From Gorsachius magnificus (lineage: Eukaryota > Chordata > Aves > Pelecaniformes > Ardeidae): a DNA stretch of 64,000 bases. The notes below the pieces were generated by a model that was given only the letters and a program-made list of their open reading frames with translations, was not told where the DNA came from and made no database searches. The number at the start of each line of letters is the position of its first letter. Within the stretch, counting starts at the first letter, position 1. The position numbers and the translations under genes are program-made. Location: the NCBI GenBank assembly GCA_034008185.1, contig CM067109.1, positions 39,604,885-39,668,884 of the forward strand, given 5' to 3'. Of this stretch, positions 50,801 through 58,137 are shown in pieces.

Positions 50801-53800
50801 CATTTCCCCAGAAGTAGCAAAAGACAGGGAAGATTTGGCTGCTGCTGCAGAGCTGCAGTCACCTGCTGGCAAGGTGAAGGTTGGGCCTAAACTCCTGGCT
50901 ACCCTCCCAAGCACTGCTCATCCAGGCACCATGTCCTGAAGCTGACCCCGTGGTGGTGGGCACATGGAAAACCAGAGGAGACAAGGAGCAGAGTGCACTA
51001 GGGACACAGCTTGAGGAAGCTGTTGTTATACCCACAGATTAGGAGGGAAGTGGGCAAATTGTGTGCCAGGGTCCATGGCATGAGATTTCCAAAAAGCACA
51101 TAAGAATGGAAGATGTTTTGTGCTTTTCAATAATCAGAACATAGACCTGAAGGCTCTTGGAGCTTCAAGACAGCCTTTGCCTTTTAGCATGTGTTGTGAT
51201 TTTTGAATGACAAAGTGGGTGACTGTCATTAGCTCACTGCATGCTGCCCTGTAGCCTGTGAAATTTAAATAGAAGAACATTACCATCACGTGCACTACAA
51301 GCCCCTGGACACTGTCTGAATTTTCCCTGGATGCTCTGGGGAGACTGTGTAATTACCATTTCAGAGCTATTTTGAAGAAGAACCTTTCTAGAAAACAGTC
51401 CAATCTTTGGTGTTTTAAACCTTTGTAGATTGTTATATTTGGGCCTATATTTCTGGACGCAGTCCCAAACCCATTTTCACTTTAGACCCTTACATAGGGG
51501 ATTTTATTAGCATCTTCTGAAATCTGAAGTCATTATACAAAATCTACCTTCAGTCAGGTGACATTCCTGTCCACCAGTTTCCAGTTTCTTTTTCTTCTGC
51601 TTTGGTTTATTTTGTTTGTTTTATCTTTTCATTCAAAATACCCAAGTACATCAAGGCTTTGTAGTTTACTTTTTCAGATTGGTCACAGCTTAATAGTAGA
51701 GGATTTAATTGTATTCAATTTTCTAATGTCCTTTTAAAATTTGATACACCCTATTTTTCTTAAGGCCCTAGAGTAAATTTCGGATGTGCAGGATGGATCA
51801 GGATATTTTTTCCCTTTTTGGAAGGATTGGCTAGTTTTTTGCATATTACGACTCCAAGCAAATGCTTGTAGTTTTTTCCATCTTACATATATGCCAATGA
51901 ACAGTTCTTTCCCATACTTTAAATCATCTGAAATCTGCAGTACATTAAAGTAAGCGCTAACTCACCATATCAATAGAAAACCCTGTATTAGCTGCAGCTT
52001 TCAACAGCAAAAAATTGCTCATACGTCAGGGGCAATCAGCAGAATCTATCATAAGGTTTCTGTCAGCTAGTAAACTGGGCACACTTCTAAAATAGTAAGA
52101 GGATGTAACCGAACAGATATCCCACTGCCAAACCTACTGCTGGATAAATTACAACTTTAGATATATACTCTAGAAAAAGGATGGTTATCCGTACATCTAA
52201 TAAAATAGTTACGATTCAAACTAGTACAGTATAAAATCAATATGAAAGTAATTTAGGCCTTGTCTCAGGCCATTTACAGTTTTTGCTATTCTGAACTGTA
52301 ATGAACATGTATCAGTGCCAGTTGCATGAGCGGATGTTTAGCATTTCTGTGGTGACACAGGCACCAGAAGATATTAGAAATTTGGTTAGTAATTAGTGAT
52401 ATTGGTATGTTTCCTTCAGGTCAGCAGGCACAGTTGTAAAACACATGTCTGTTCAGAACTGTCACCTAGAGATATCTGCATTAGCTAAAAATGATCCTCT
52501 TTGAGATCACAGTGCAACAGCAGAGGTTCTTCAAAATGGGGTCTCTGGAGTGCGTAGTGAGCCTCTACACACAGGGTCTTTCAGCACTACAAGTCTAAGC
52601 TAAAGCAGTAGTTAGTTGATGCAAATTATCTTAGCCTTAGAAAGCATCCTTTAATAAATCTCCATGGTTAATGCTAAACATACTGTTGATACCAGCAATG
52701 CATGTTACATGCCAAAAAGTAGAGGCAAAAAGTCAAGTGCTCCTCTTTTACCTCATCAAACTTGGTCCTACAAATTCTACTGTTCTTAGCTCAGTTCTAT
52801 GTCTTTGCTCTTGCTTTGGGTGTGTGGCAACAGTAATTTAGATGAATGAAGAGGATTTTAAGAGAAAATGATCCCTCATGCCCTCTTGCTGGGACCCACA
52901 ACTGTGGTCCCTGAAAAGGTCAGCTTCTGTTAAATCCTGAAGTAGCCACAAGGTTATCTAAGCATCCTAAGTATCAGCTCTCTTGGGGATATTTGGTTCT
53001 TTGTGGTGATTGTAGACTAGAATAAAGCTATTCTCATTTACAGGAATCAGGCTCACATGAGTTTAAGGCAAGCTTTTTACACACATACTCTTGCCCTTTG
53101 CTGTGGGTTTTTATCCTCCCACTAGGATATGTCCTTTGCAGCAACAAACCAGCGAATCATGATTGTATTGTAGGAGTTTTGCTGTTCAGCAGTAATGAGC
53201 CTTTTAACCTGTTCGAAAGTTGCTGTGGGCTGGATGCTTAATCAAAAATCCTTCAGCTATAAGGTCAACTGAAGAGAAGGAGAACATATTGGGGATTCAG
53301 AACACGGACATATGAAAGGAAGCGAAGAAAATGAATGTTAAAAATATTTAGTGTTTAGTTTTTCTACTTTAATTGGCAAGCTATTATTGAGTCTCATACA
53401 CAATAGATAGATTTTTAATTTTTTATTTTTTTTAATTTAAGTTTACCTAGTGTGGAAATGAAGACACATTATAGAGAAATTATCCTCCTCTGTGTATCTA
53501 ATAAAACCTTAATGATTTGAATTGAGCTTTTACCTAAATTACAATGTTAAAAGAGATATAGGTCCTGTGTCAGAAAGAGAATTACTGCTTGCCATTTTTA
53601 CAATGGCCTTTTCCACCAGGTTCTACTTATGTGTACACATAAAGTAAGTCCAATGAATCACCTTCTGAAAGTGTTTATTTCTCTCTGATGGTTATGAATG
53701 GGGACTAGATGATTCCTGTACAGGTAGAGTCAGAAACATACAGGATATGTCTAATGTTTGTTGCAGAGGATCTTTTTATCACTATGGTACTTTTCCTAAA

Positions 53801-54192
53801 GGAAAAGGATTTTTTGGACATTCTGTCCATTATTACCAGAACATTATGACAGTGTACTAATTAATGCCATGACTTAAAAAGCTCCTTATCATCCCATTGG
53901 TTTCCAGTTTTGATTTCAGAATAGGAGCTACAAGAAAGTCAGTAAGAATCTACAGTATTAAAAAGTATTTTGTGAATAAGCCCAGAGAGAACGATTAATT
54001 CAGAGTTCAATACTTGCAAATGGAATTAAACAGGGTAAACAAACACAAGGCAAATCCCTCTATATTGTTAGCATTACGATGAGTAATTCTTTTCTTTTTC
54101 CCTCCAGGCATGACGACATCAATAGGAAAAGCCGGAAATCCAACAGTCAAAAGAGTACTGAAGAGACAGAACTGCAGGAATTCTTCCTCTAA
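5823..54192 (+). CDS. SNCAIP: SNCAIP (synphilin-1), ten coding exons, 5' end outside window
   Basis: Joining 5823-5895, 17086-17948, 19595-19774, 27020-27133, 32196-32321, 36405-36574, 44116-44208, 46694-47756, 49523-49593 and 54108-54192 gives 2838 nt with continuous phase and a TAA stop. The translation follows vertebrate synphilin-1 throughout. Synphilin-1 is a cytoplasmic, presynaptically enriched adaptor that binds alpha-synuclein and ubiquitin ligases and is found in Lewy bodies. Visible parts, in order, are a disordered N-terminal region, ankyrin-like repeats (19595-36500), a coiled coil (about 36510-44190), and a Ser/Pro-rich basic C-terminal region. About 19 N-terminal residues are missing; I looked for their exon in 1-5822 and did not find it. 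With them the protein would be about 964 residues, longer than the 919-residue human reference form because of two extra C-terminal exons. Identity is very secure. Exon ends are inferred from splice consensus and phase, without transcript data. Confidence 0.96.
6958..7310 (+). repeat. Homopyrimidine (C/T) low-complexity tract
   Basis: About 350 bases are nearly all C and T on the + strand, with occasional A, including an uninterrupted run of 16 C at 7067-7082. The complementary strand is a G/A tract with many GGG runs. Several overlapping open frames arise here in different frames simply because the tract lacks purine-rich stops; none is a gene. Confidence 0.95.
11327..12010 (-). mobile_element. 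CR1 LINE fragment with internal deletion
   Basis: The left end carries the minus-strand CR1 3' tail (ATAGAATCACAGAATCC), followed by the typical GGTTTGGGTTGGGAGGGAC. Near 11520 the sequence jumps from the C-terminal ORF2 or tail region straight to the segment encoding KCKVLHL. About 450 nt of the usual ORF2 3' part is therefore missing. It then continues into RT-coding sequence until similarity fades around 12000. The minus-strand frame 11371-11646 spans the deletion junction and is not a functional gene. Confidence 0.85.
12072..12150 (-). mobile_element. Possible ancient CR1 3'-end scrap
   Basis: A short segment resembles the tail-proximal CR1 consensus: a GACACCTCTGAAGGCCATCT-like block, then a C-rich phrase, then AGATTGCTCAAGGCC. 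It is strongly diverged and has no recognisable terminal 8-bp repeat. Confidence 0.45.
13708..13749 (+). repeat. Tetranucleotide-type microsatellite (AAAT/CATA/GATA)
   Basis: Successive AAAT, ACAT and AGAT units form an imperfect tetranucleotide array of about 40 bases. Confidence 0.85.
15889..15930 (+). repeat. TA/TG dinucleotide microsatellite
   Basis: An imperfect TATATATGTGTGTGTGTATA array is followed after a short break by a second (AT) run ending near 15930. Confidence 0.85.
16020..16570 (-). mobile_element. Older CR1 LINE 3' fragment interrupted by a younger CR1
   Basis: From 16020 to about 16207 the sequence reads as the minus-strand 3' part of an old, diverged CR1, including GGATGGAGACTCCACA. 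From about 16397 the same element resumes with TTTGTGCCCATTGCCTCTTG and GGCACCACGGAGAAGAG, then CTTCTCTTCCAGGCTCAACA-like sequence. The break between the two parts is occupied by the next entry. Confidence 0.8.
16208..16396 (-). mobile_element. Younger CR1 LINE 3' end nested in an older CR1
   Basis: This is a minus-strand CR1 3' end. It starts TCATAGAATCATAGAAT, continues GGTTGGAAAAGACCTTTAAG, and runs through AACACTGCCAAGTCCACCAC to CTGGGCAGCCCGTTCCAATG. It belongs to the same tail type as the element at 57320 but is much shorter. The flanks are two halves of a different, older CR1, so this is a true nested insertion. No target-site duplication is evident, as usual for CR1. Confidence 0.82.
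17086..17948 (+). CDS. SNCAIP: SNCAIP coding exon B, large N-terminal disordered region
   Basis: The 863-nt exon follows CTCTTTCTCTAG and ends before GTAAGT. It completes the split Val codon and encodes 287 more residues. The start is strongly conserved (SSSSWNCG, then [20 protein letters not shown]). A low-complexity polar stretch follows that differs from the mammalian protein. Next come the conserved acidic block around [12 protein letters not shown] (17391-17426), a variable Ser-rich middle, and a conserved end ([15 protein letters not shown]) leading into the ankyrin repeats. The exon ends in phase 0. Open frame upstream of 17086 is intron read-through and lacks any resemblance to synphilin-1. 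Confidence 0.96.
17949..19594 (+). other. SNCAIP intron between exons B and C
   Basis: This 1.6-kb intron runs from GTAAGT to TTTTTTAACAG. It holds a G-rich run followed by a GGTA microsatellite (18779-18838) and otherwise nothing I recognise. Confidence 0.85.
18779..18838 (+). repeat. G-rich tract and (GGTA)n microsatellite
   Basis: Positions 18779-18802 are almost all G, with runs of 6, 6 and 9 separated by single T or A. A short (TAGG)n/(GGTA)n array follows at about 18820-18838. The G runs satisfy the simple four-run pattern for a G-quadruplex on the + strand, the same sense as the SNCAIP transcript. Confidence 0.88.
19595..19774 (+). CDS. SNCAIP: SNCAIP coding exon C, first ankyrin-like repeat
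   Basis: The 180-nt exon (60 residues) runs from after TTTTTTAACAG to before GTACCT, and both boundaries are phase 0. It encodes [14 protein letters not shown] followed by [19 protein letters not shown], a clear ankyrin helix-turn-helix pattern (N-LLH-AA-GH-ECL-L). It ends in the start of a second repeat, [10 protein letters not shown] Cys replaces the Gly-like position seen in the human DENGNN loop. The exon could be skipped without a frameshift. Confidence 0.96.
20380..20413 (+). repeat. 17-bp perfect tandem duplication
   Basis: GATAGTTTAACCATACT occurs twice in direct succession (20380-20396 and 20397-20413), right at the left edge of the first CR1 copy. It may be a duplication made on insertion or simple slippage. 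Confidence 0.9.
20413..20632 (+). mobile_element. CR1 LINE 3' end, severely 5'-truncated
   Basis: About 220 bases match, base for base with few differences, the last 220 bases of the long CR1 that follows. Shared landmarks are GGAAGAAATTCTTTACAATG, GGTTGCCCAGAGAGGTAGTG, CACTGCAGGGGGGTTGGACT, and a tail of two ATTCTATG units plus a partial third. The tail shows insertion in the + orientation. Confidence 0.9.
20814..21541 (+). pseudogene. CR1 ORF1 (esterase-like), frameshifted at its C-terminus
   Basis: The frame from ATG 20814 gives a basic N-terminal part, then a domain with VVGDSHLRG (residues 79-87), the block I of SGNH/GDSL hydrolases. LFHVGADEV (131-139) sits where block III normally carries Gly-x-Asn-Asp; here Asp stands in the Asn position. 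CR1-like ORF1 proteins are known to carry an esterase domain, probably for lipid or membrane interaction. Past residue 217 the frame is shifted. The family-like ending, rich in F-A-Q-E-L-V-G-L, is found in another frame up to TAG 21539-21541, so the block V His region is disrupted. An upstream frame (20641-20922) carries further CR1-like N-terminal sequence, indicating another break near 20800. Confidence 0.8.
21544..22950 (+). pseudogene. CR1 ORF2 part 1: AP-type endonuclease domain
   Basis: This open frame has its first in-frame ATG at 21628. From about residue 95 it is an endonuclease/exonuclease/phosphatase-type domain: ITETWWDE contains the catalytic Glu, [12 protein letters not shown] the Asp/Asn pair (22222 on), and CSDHALVEL the Asp-His pair (22426 on). 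All key residues are present. In CR1 this domain nicks the target to prime reverse transcription. The frame ends at TGA 22948-22950 because of an indel near 22930; the family sequence continues in the next frame. Confidence 0.88.
22922..23722 (+). pseudogene. CR1 ORF2 part 2: reverse transcriptase fingers and palm
   Basis: Frame 2 takes up the ORF2 sequence after the first frameshift, with [19 protein letters not shown]. The RT motifs [48 protein letters not shown] (motif A, first catalytic Asp present) and [15 protein letters not shown] (motif B) follow. The frame is lost near 23708, where about four bases are missing just before motif C, and it runs to a TAG at 23720-23722. Confidence 0.88.
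23713..24600 (+). pseudogene. CR1 ORF2 part 3: RT catalytic core and C-terminus
   Basis: The frame is back in that of part 1. [11 protein letters not shown] places the FADD catalytic pair at 23752-23763, intact. The family C-terminus follows: [69 protein letters not shown] and [14 protein letters not shown] sequence, to the stop at 24598-24600. The 3' UTR is then only about 40 bases before the terminal ATTCTATG units. Confidence 0.88.
27020..27133 (+). CDS. SNCAIP: SNCAIP coding exon D, ankyrin-like repeat
   Basis: The 114-nt exon (38 residues) follows TTTGTTTAG, ends before GTATGA, and is phase 0 at both ends. It encodes [27 protein letters not shown] and [11 protein letters not shown], with the repeat signatures [10 protein letters not shown] and [11 protein letters not shown] split across the exon. 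It continues the repeat opened at the end of the previous exon. Confidence 0.96.
27134..32195 (+). other. SNCAIP intron between exons D and E (5.1 kb)
   Basis: The intron runs from GTATGA to CCCCTAG. It contains a T-rich run (27311-27346) and AT-rich sequence. I recognise no mobile elements or genes in it. Confidence 0.8.
27311..27346 (+). repeat. Poly(T)-type simple repeat
   Basis: Three T runs of 8-15 bases are separated by single C, giving lysine-only chance frames on the minus strand. It is not next to any element I recognise. Confidence 0.9.
32196..32321 (+). CDS. SNCAIP: SNCAIP coding exon E, ankyrin-like repeat
   Basis: The 126-nt exon (42 residues) follows a strong pyrimidine tract (TCCTCCTCCCCCTAG), ends before GTAGAG, and is phase 0 at both ends. 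It encodes [20 protein letters not shown], then [20 protein letters not shown], then [22 protein letters not shown] is the most canonical ankyrin repeat of the protein (D-G-TAVH-AA-GY-CI). Human synphilin-1 differs here at only a few positions. Confidence 0.96.
33385..33426 (+). repeat. Alternating (TA)n tract
   Basis: Imperfect TATATA with T interruptions runs over about 40 bases. It is expected to melt or extrude easily and to vary in length between individuals. Confidence 0.88.
35063..35185 (+). mobile_element. CR1 LINE 3' tail, short copy
   Basis: About 120 bases match the last part of the 4-kb CR1: GGGCTGTGAGCAACCTGATC, CACTGCAGGGGGGTTGGACT, CCCTTCCAACCCAAAACATT and two ATTCTATG units ending at 35184. 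It is in the sense orientation and heavily 5'-truncated. Confidence 0.92.
36405..36574 (+). CDS. SNCAIP: SNCAIP coding exon F, end of ankyrin repeats and start of coiled coil
   Basis: The 170-nt exon follows TTTTTACAG and ends at AAGGA before GTAAGT, leaving two bases of a Glu codon. It encodes [20 protein letters not shown], the ankyrin cap, then a conserved helix, [20 protein letters not shown]. That helix opens the coiled coil known in the family to contact alpha-synuclein. The incoming phase is 0 and the outgoing phase is 2, so skipping this exon alone would shift the frame. Confidence 0.96.
37087..37682 (+). mobile_element. Solo LTR of an avian endogenous retrovirus (first type)
   Basis: The 596-bp unit begins TGTGCTGGTT and ends CCACAACA, the TG...CA form of LTRs. 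It contains the block GGGATATTCCATACCATATG, the TATA-like AGCATAGAAAGC, and GTTTTCTCACTTTTACCCTT near its 3' end. I know it as a very common LTR type of birds. No internal retroviral genes and no second LTR of this type are present, so it is a solo LTR left by recombination. The five bases on either side (TATGG and TACAG) match at three of five positions, a weak and decayed target duplication at best. The sense orientation matches SNCAIP. Confidence 0.85.
37956..38875 (+). mobile_element. Solo LTR of an avian endogenous retrovirus (second type)
   Basis: The unit of about 920 bp begins TGTAATGTGT, ends CCCATTACA, and is of a different type from its neighbour. It has a mid-part of repeated units of about 50 bases built on GCCCATGG and GGAGCAGG or related words (about 38228-38390). 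An AT-rich 3' part follows with TTAAGTTAAATT and CCAAGCTGAGTCTCTTTTGC. Flanks GTAAT (37951-37955) and GTGAT (38876-38880) agree at four of five positions, consistent with a 5-bp target duplication. No retroviral coding sequence is present. The left boundary is less certain than the right. Confidence 0.78.
38228..38390 (+). repeat. Tandem units of about 50 bp inside the second LTR
   Basis: Three diverged units of roughly 50 bases each carry a GGAGCAGGCACAC / GGAACAGGTACACC / AGAGCTGGTGCTTC start and a GGACTGTGGCCCATGG / GGACTGTAGCCCATGG / GGACTGCTGTCTGTAA middle. Confidence 0.75.
40274..40750 (+). other. Unexplained 158-codon open frame in intron, not called as a gene
   Basis: This is the longest open frame in the window not explained by SNCAIP, CR1 or an LTR. 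Its translation is basic with a Lys/Arg-rich stretch (about residues 75-90) and a hydrophobic end, and I recognise no domain. There is no polyadenylation signal directly after it, no poly(A) tract, and no sign of splice sites that would join it to SNCAIP. It may be chance or the remnant of an old retroposed sequence. Confidence 0.2.
44116..44208 (+). CDS. SNCAIP: SNCAIP coding exon G, coiled coil
   Basis: The 93-nt exon follows TTTTCTTGCAG and ends before GTAAGG. It completes the Glu codon and encodes [20 protein letters not shown], then [10 protein letters not shown] and two bases of a Ser codon. Hydrophobic heptad positions (M, V, L, L, L) continue the helix of the previous exon. It is 93 nt with phase 2 at both ends, so skipping it would keep the frame but cut the coiled coil. 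Confidence 0.95.
44209..46693 (+). other. SNCAIP intron between exons G and H (2.5 kb)
   Basis: The intron runs from GTAAGG to TTTTTTCTTTAAG. I see no repeats or genes in it; the open frames found here are short and lack any family resemblance. Confidence 0.82.
46694..47756 (+). CDS. SNCAIP: SNCAIP coding exon H, long C-terminal region
   Basis: The 1063-nt exon follows TTTTTTCTTTAAG and ends at AACAAGCCA before a good GTGAGT donor. It encodes 354 residues plus the split Ser. Conserved blocks visible in order are [85 protein letters not shown], and [20 protein letters not shown]. Much of the rest is Ser/Pro-rich and probably disordered, with many SP sites. The reading frame stays open past the donor to a TGA-free run ending at TAA 47814-47816, giving a possible alternative end. 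Open frame from ATG 46575 to the exon start is intronic. Confidence 0.95.
47757..49522 (+). other. SNCAIP intron between exons H and I, possible alternative 3' end
   Basis: This 1.8-kb intron starts GTGAGT and ends CTTCCTTAG. The SNCAIP frame stays open for 19 more codons into it, stopping at TAA 47814-47816. AATAAA motifs occur at 48501-48506 and 48580-48585. Sequence at about 48400-48950 is purine-rich on the + strand. No other element is recognised. Confidence 0.75.
49523..49593 (+). CDS. SNCAIP: SNCAIP coding exon I, C-terminal extension part 1
   Basis: The 71-nt exon follows GTACTTCCTTAG and ends before GTATGT. It enters in phase 0 and leaves with two bases of a Trp codon. It encodes [20 protein letters not shown] followed by NYA. 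Phase matches exons H and J, and the peptide reads as real coding sequence. It is not part of the 919-residue human reference C-terminus as I recall it. The total length with this exon and the next is close to the roughly 962-residue length I remember for mouse Sncaip. Confidence 0.85.
49594..54107 (+). other. SNCAIP last intron (4.5 kb)
   Basis: The intron runs from GTATGT to CCCTCCAG and separates the two C-terminal extension exons. I see no mobile elements. An AT-rich T/A stretch lies near 53410-53445. Open frames are short and rare. Confidence 0.82.
54108..54192 (+). CDS. SNCAIP: SNCAIP terminal coding exon J with stop
   Basis: The exon follows a strong pyrimidine tract ending CCCTCCAG. 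Its first base completes the Trp codon. It then encodes [20 protein letters not shown] and ELQEFFL and stops at TAA (54190-54192). The end is a basic Ser-rich stretch followed by an acidic, then hydrophobic, FFL terminus. The stop is followed by a short untranslated region with a polyadenylation signal, which makes this the natural last exon. Confidence 0.87.
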
Positions 54193-54680
54193 ACCACATC
54201 TGATGATGTCTCACTTTGTTTGACATACCTGAAATATATCCTTTTGAAACACTAATATGGGACATACCCCTCACCAGCAAAACAGCAGCTGTTAGGATGC
54301 CTTAATTTGTAGCAGTTAGACCATATACAAAACTTTTTTATGATATATGTGTATATGTATCTTGTTTGTAAGCTGTGCTGTGTAAAGGCATGGGTGAGCA
54401 AAAGTAACAATTTGAAAATTGTTATGACACAGGCAACCTCCAAAATGTTTGTTGGGCCACAGAACACATTTTGTACTTTGTGTCTTGCATGGATATATTG
54501 TCATATATCTTTATTTCCCTTTGTCAATGGCATATACTGTCAAAGTTTCAGCCAGGACTCTGCCTGCTCAGCTCCTTAGTGAGACCAAGGCAAAAGCATT
54601 GATTTTTTTTTGAGTATGTTTTGTCTGTTGTTATTTCTATTTTTTGTAAAAAGAAAATAAAGACAGTGTTAATAGGACAC
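54193..54680 (+). other. SNCAIP: SNCAIP 3' untranslated region (end approximate)
   Basis: AT-rich sequence follows the TAA stop without any frame of interest. It includes a short TATATGTGTATATG-like stretch near 54345. The right edge is placed about 20 bases after the AATAAA signal; true cleavage could be some bases either side. Confidence 0.7.
54656..54661 (+). promoter_or_regulatory. Polyadenylation signal AATAAA of SNCAIP
   Basis: A canonical AATAAA lies 464 bases past the stop codon. It is followed about 65-95 bases later by a GT/T-rich stretch (around 54727-54760) that fits a downstream element. It is the first AATAAA after the stop. Confidence 0.75.
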
Positions 54681-57319
54681 ACTGAGTGCAGATACTTCTC
54701 AGACTTCACTGTTGCATCTTTTGAGCTTTAAGTGTTTTGTTGGTCTTTTTGATGTTCTTTGATAATACGGCAATGTCCAGTACCAGGATTTCAGTCCAGT
54801 CAGTCAGTTGAGTCAAGAATTGCTTTAATGTTTAGTGGTCCCTTTTCAGCTTTAAAATGTGTAGAAATAAGAGGAAAGCATAAGTGCAATTTTAAATTAC
54901 CATTTATTGTTACTTGCCTAACACTGGCAATGTGCTCAGCTCTGTTCAAACTACTGAGTAGTCTGCTAAGACCTAGTCCATATCCTTTCCAAGCTGTCAT
55001 GATCCTTTGATTGGATGTTCTCTGAACCTTTCAGAGAAAATGCAATCTCTTAATGACTTCACTTTTTTCTGGTAAACTATGAATACATTCTGCAAATGTG
55101 TCAGACAGCACAACATCCAAAAGCAGACTACTAGGCAATCTTTACTTGACACATTTATTTATATCAAATATGTATGTATATAATTGCTTATTTTGGTTAT
55201 ATTGATCTATTTCCATTTGAAGACTACTACAGTTTGATGAGAAAGATCCAAATACATGACAATTTATTTTGCTGACTGTTTTAATAGGACATAGGGAAGT
55301 CATGGGAAGTTTGCCAAGGAAATTTTTTATCACAAAGACAATTACAGAATCATAGAGTGGTTTGGGTTGGAAGGGACCTCTAAGGATCATCTAGATCCAA
55401 CCTCCCTGCAGTGGGCAGGGACATAAAAAAATTATGAGATTATGCAAATTAAATTCCTGCAATTGCAGAACTAGTAAGTAAATAATGTGGACACTCGAGA
55501 GGATTTTTATTAAGTACAATGGAGTTGCTTTCTATGCAGTTTCTCTTGCCTGTTTTTTGCTGTGTTCATCTTGACCATTGGGCTTCCTTTCTGGTCAGTG
55601 AGAACAGAGAGGCACTTCCTGAATGGGATTCATCCTACCTATTATAGATATCTCATTTACAGGAGTACCAGTCCCTTCCTACTAACTACAGGGGAAGTTG
55701 AGGTAGTAGACGTCTTGGAAGAGTTACTTAAGTATTTGGATGCCTTTAATTAAATGAGATAAATGTCTTTCTTTGGATCACTCTTCAGAGTGATGTCATG
55801 TTTGGCCATACAGCTGCCATGGACCAAGACTGACTGCCCCAGGCACCCTGCTTATAGGCTTTGGATAAGCACAGAGTACTACTGGATAAAATTGAGCCAG
55901 CTGAAAGATCAGCAAAACCCCCCACAAATAGAAATAATAAAAGTGTGCACATACAGAAATGAAATTCTGAGTTTCTTTCCACAGTTCTTATCTGTTACTT
56001 GGCAACACTTTGATTTTTAAGCTAAAGTAATAAACCTAGCACTCTAGCTGACCTGAGCTGTGTTGTTTAAAGAAACAACCAAACCTCCAAAAATATCTGT
56101 CAGCCAGGAACAGCAATACCTCTAACTGGGCCTCCTGTCATCTACATGTGTATGAAAAATCTGAATGCAAAATGAGAAGAGACACATGTGCTGCAATTGC
56201 CAGAGTGCTGAAAGAGAGCATAAGAAGGAGAAATCCTGTGTCTGGTAGATGGTCTTAAAACAAACTGGCAATTTTCATTTTTGAGAGTGTGAAGAGTGTT
56301 GACCATGGTCATGCGAATGGCAGAAGCAGCAATCCTGCTGAGTGATCTTGACTGACTGGAGATGTGTAAAGTCTGCCGCAGCTATCTGTAGTATCTAGCT
56401 GAAGCAGGGGATAAAACCAAACTTCTGTGAAAGGATTTGAAACAGACCAAGGCGTAAGTATTGTCAAGTCCCGGAAGAAAGAAATCGCCTATTCTGGGGA
56501 CTGAGGACAAAGTCACCTGCTCTCTGCAGGGTAGTAGTTTCTAGAGTATATTCGCATTCAGCACATGGTGAATCAAATTATGCAAGTATCACAGGGCAGT
56601 AGAGATTACTAAATGAGACAGAATGGGGATGCCAGAAGATGTTCAGGGTCTGTGGTTAAAGATACCCGCTAGGTAATTGATGTTGTGTCGAAGACTCCCA
56701 TCCCAGATAATTCAATAATTGAATACATCTGGGGAGGGCTGTTCATATGGCTGTCCGCAGTTCCTCAGCACACTGGGGGCAGAAAGCAGTTTCAGGGCTA
56801 GGTATTGCGAAAGAGAGGCCAACTTGATGTAAGCATGAAAAGTAGTGTCTGGACGGTTTTATCTCTGTAGAAGGTGAACTCATGTTGTATAAACTGCTGA
56901 TTTTATTGTTCCTAATTTGTAGTTTCTTTCCTACCTAGGGGCCCCAAAGCCTACATGTGGTACACTCTGATGTCATGCCTATTAGAGAAATGCCACTTCT
57001 GTGATATTCAGCTGGCTGAAGCATGTACTCTGCATATTTGTATCCTTAGTAGCTATAGAATCCAGGTGCCATAACTCCTTCTGTTTGGTTTATAATCCTC
57101 CAGGCAGATCCCTCTTGGCATGAGTCTACGTCAGGCTTTTGTCAGCAAAGCATAAGCATTTCCCAGAGGCAGAAGAGCTGATCAGGGATTTTTCAGCAAA
57201 CATCTTCAGAAAATATCAGTTAGCCGAAGCTTTTAACAGGAGCACAAAACACTTTTGATTACAACCCCTGGCAGAAAAGCTCCTCCCCTCTCCACTCAGA
57301 AATTTCTGATCAAAAGAAC
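54681..57319. other. Intergenic sequence downstream of SNCAIP
   Basis: AT-rich sequence holds one short CR1 tail (55345-55423). No exon-like sequence or further gene was recognised on either strand. Confidence 0.7.
55345..55423 (-). mobile_element. Short CR1 LINE 3' end
   Basis: About 80 bases read as the minus-strand CR1 tail: CAGAATCATAGAGTGGTTTG, GGGTTGGAAGGGACCTCTAA, and a diverged CCAACCTCCCTGCAGTGGGC. The insertion is strongly 5'-truncated and shows no coding sequence. Confidence 0.9.
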
Positions 57320-57334
57320 CATAGAATCATAGAA

Positions 57335-57929
57335 TCATGTAGGTTGGAAAAGACCTTTAAGATCATCAAGTCCAACCGTTAACTTAGCACTGCCAAGTCC
57401 ACCACTAAACCATGTCCTAAGAACCACATCTACATGTCTTTTAAATACCTCCAGGGATGGGGACTCAAGCACTTCTCTGGGCAGCCCATTCCAACAACCT
57501 TTTGGTGAAGAAATTTTTCCTAGTATCAAATCTAAACCTCCCCTAGAGCAACTTGAGGCCATTTCCTCTCTTCCTATCGCTTGTTACTTGGGAGAAGAGA
57601 CTGACACCCACCTCACTACAACCTTCTGTCAGGTAGTTGTAGAGGGCGATAAGGTGTCCCTTCATCCTCCTTTTCTCCAAGCTGAACAACCCCAGTTCCC
57701 TCAGCTGCCCCTCATAAGCATTGTATTCCAGGCCCTTCATCAGCTTTGTTGCCCTTCTCTGGACATGCTCCAGTGCCTCAATGTCCTTTTTGTAGTGAGA
57801 GCCCCAAAACCCAACACAGGATTTGAAGTGCGGCCTCACCAGTGCTGAGTGCAGGGAGAAAATTACTTCCCTAGGCCTGAAGGCCACAATACTTCTGATA
57901 CAAGCCAGGATGCTGTTGGCCTTGGACAC
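57335..57929 (-). pseudogene. CR1 ORF2 C-terminal part, frameshifted
   Basis: Minus-strand frames 57543-57929 and 57335-57562 carry the post-RT region: [60 protein letters not shown], and then [21 protein letters not shown] frameshift separates the two. This region in CR1 follows the RT core and has no known separate catalytic role. Confidence 0.85.
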
Positions 57930-58137
57930 CTAGGTACCCTGGCCGGCTCATATACAGCTGGCTGTTGACCAACAACCCCAGGTCTTTTTCCACTGGGCAG
58001 CTTTCCAGCCACTCTTCCCCAAGCCTGTAGCGTTGCATGGTGTTGTTGCGACCCAAGTGGAGGACCCGACACTTGGCCTTGTTAAACCTCATACAGCTGG
58101 CCTCAGCCCATTGATTCAGCCTGTCCAGATCGTTCTG

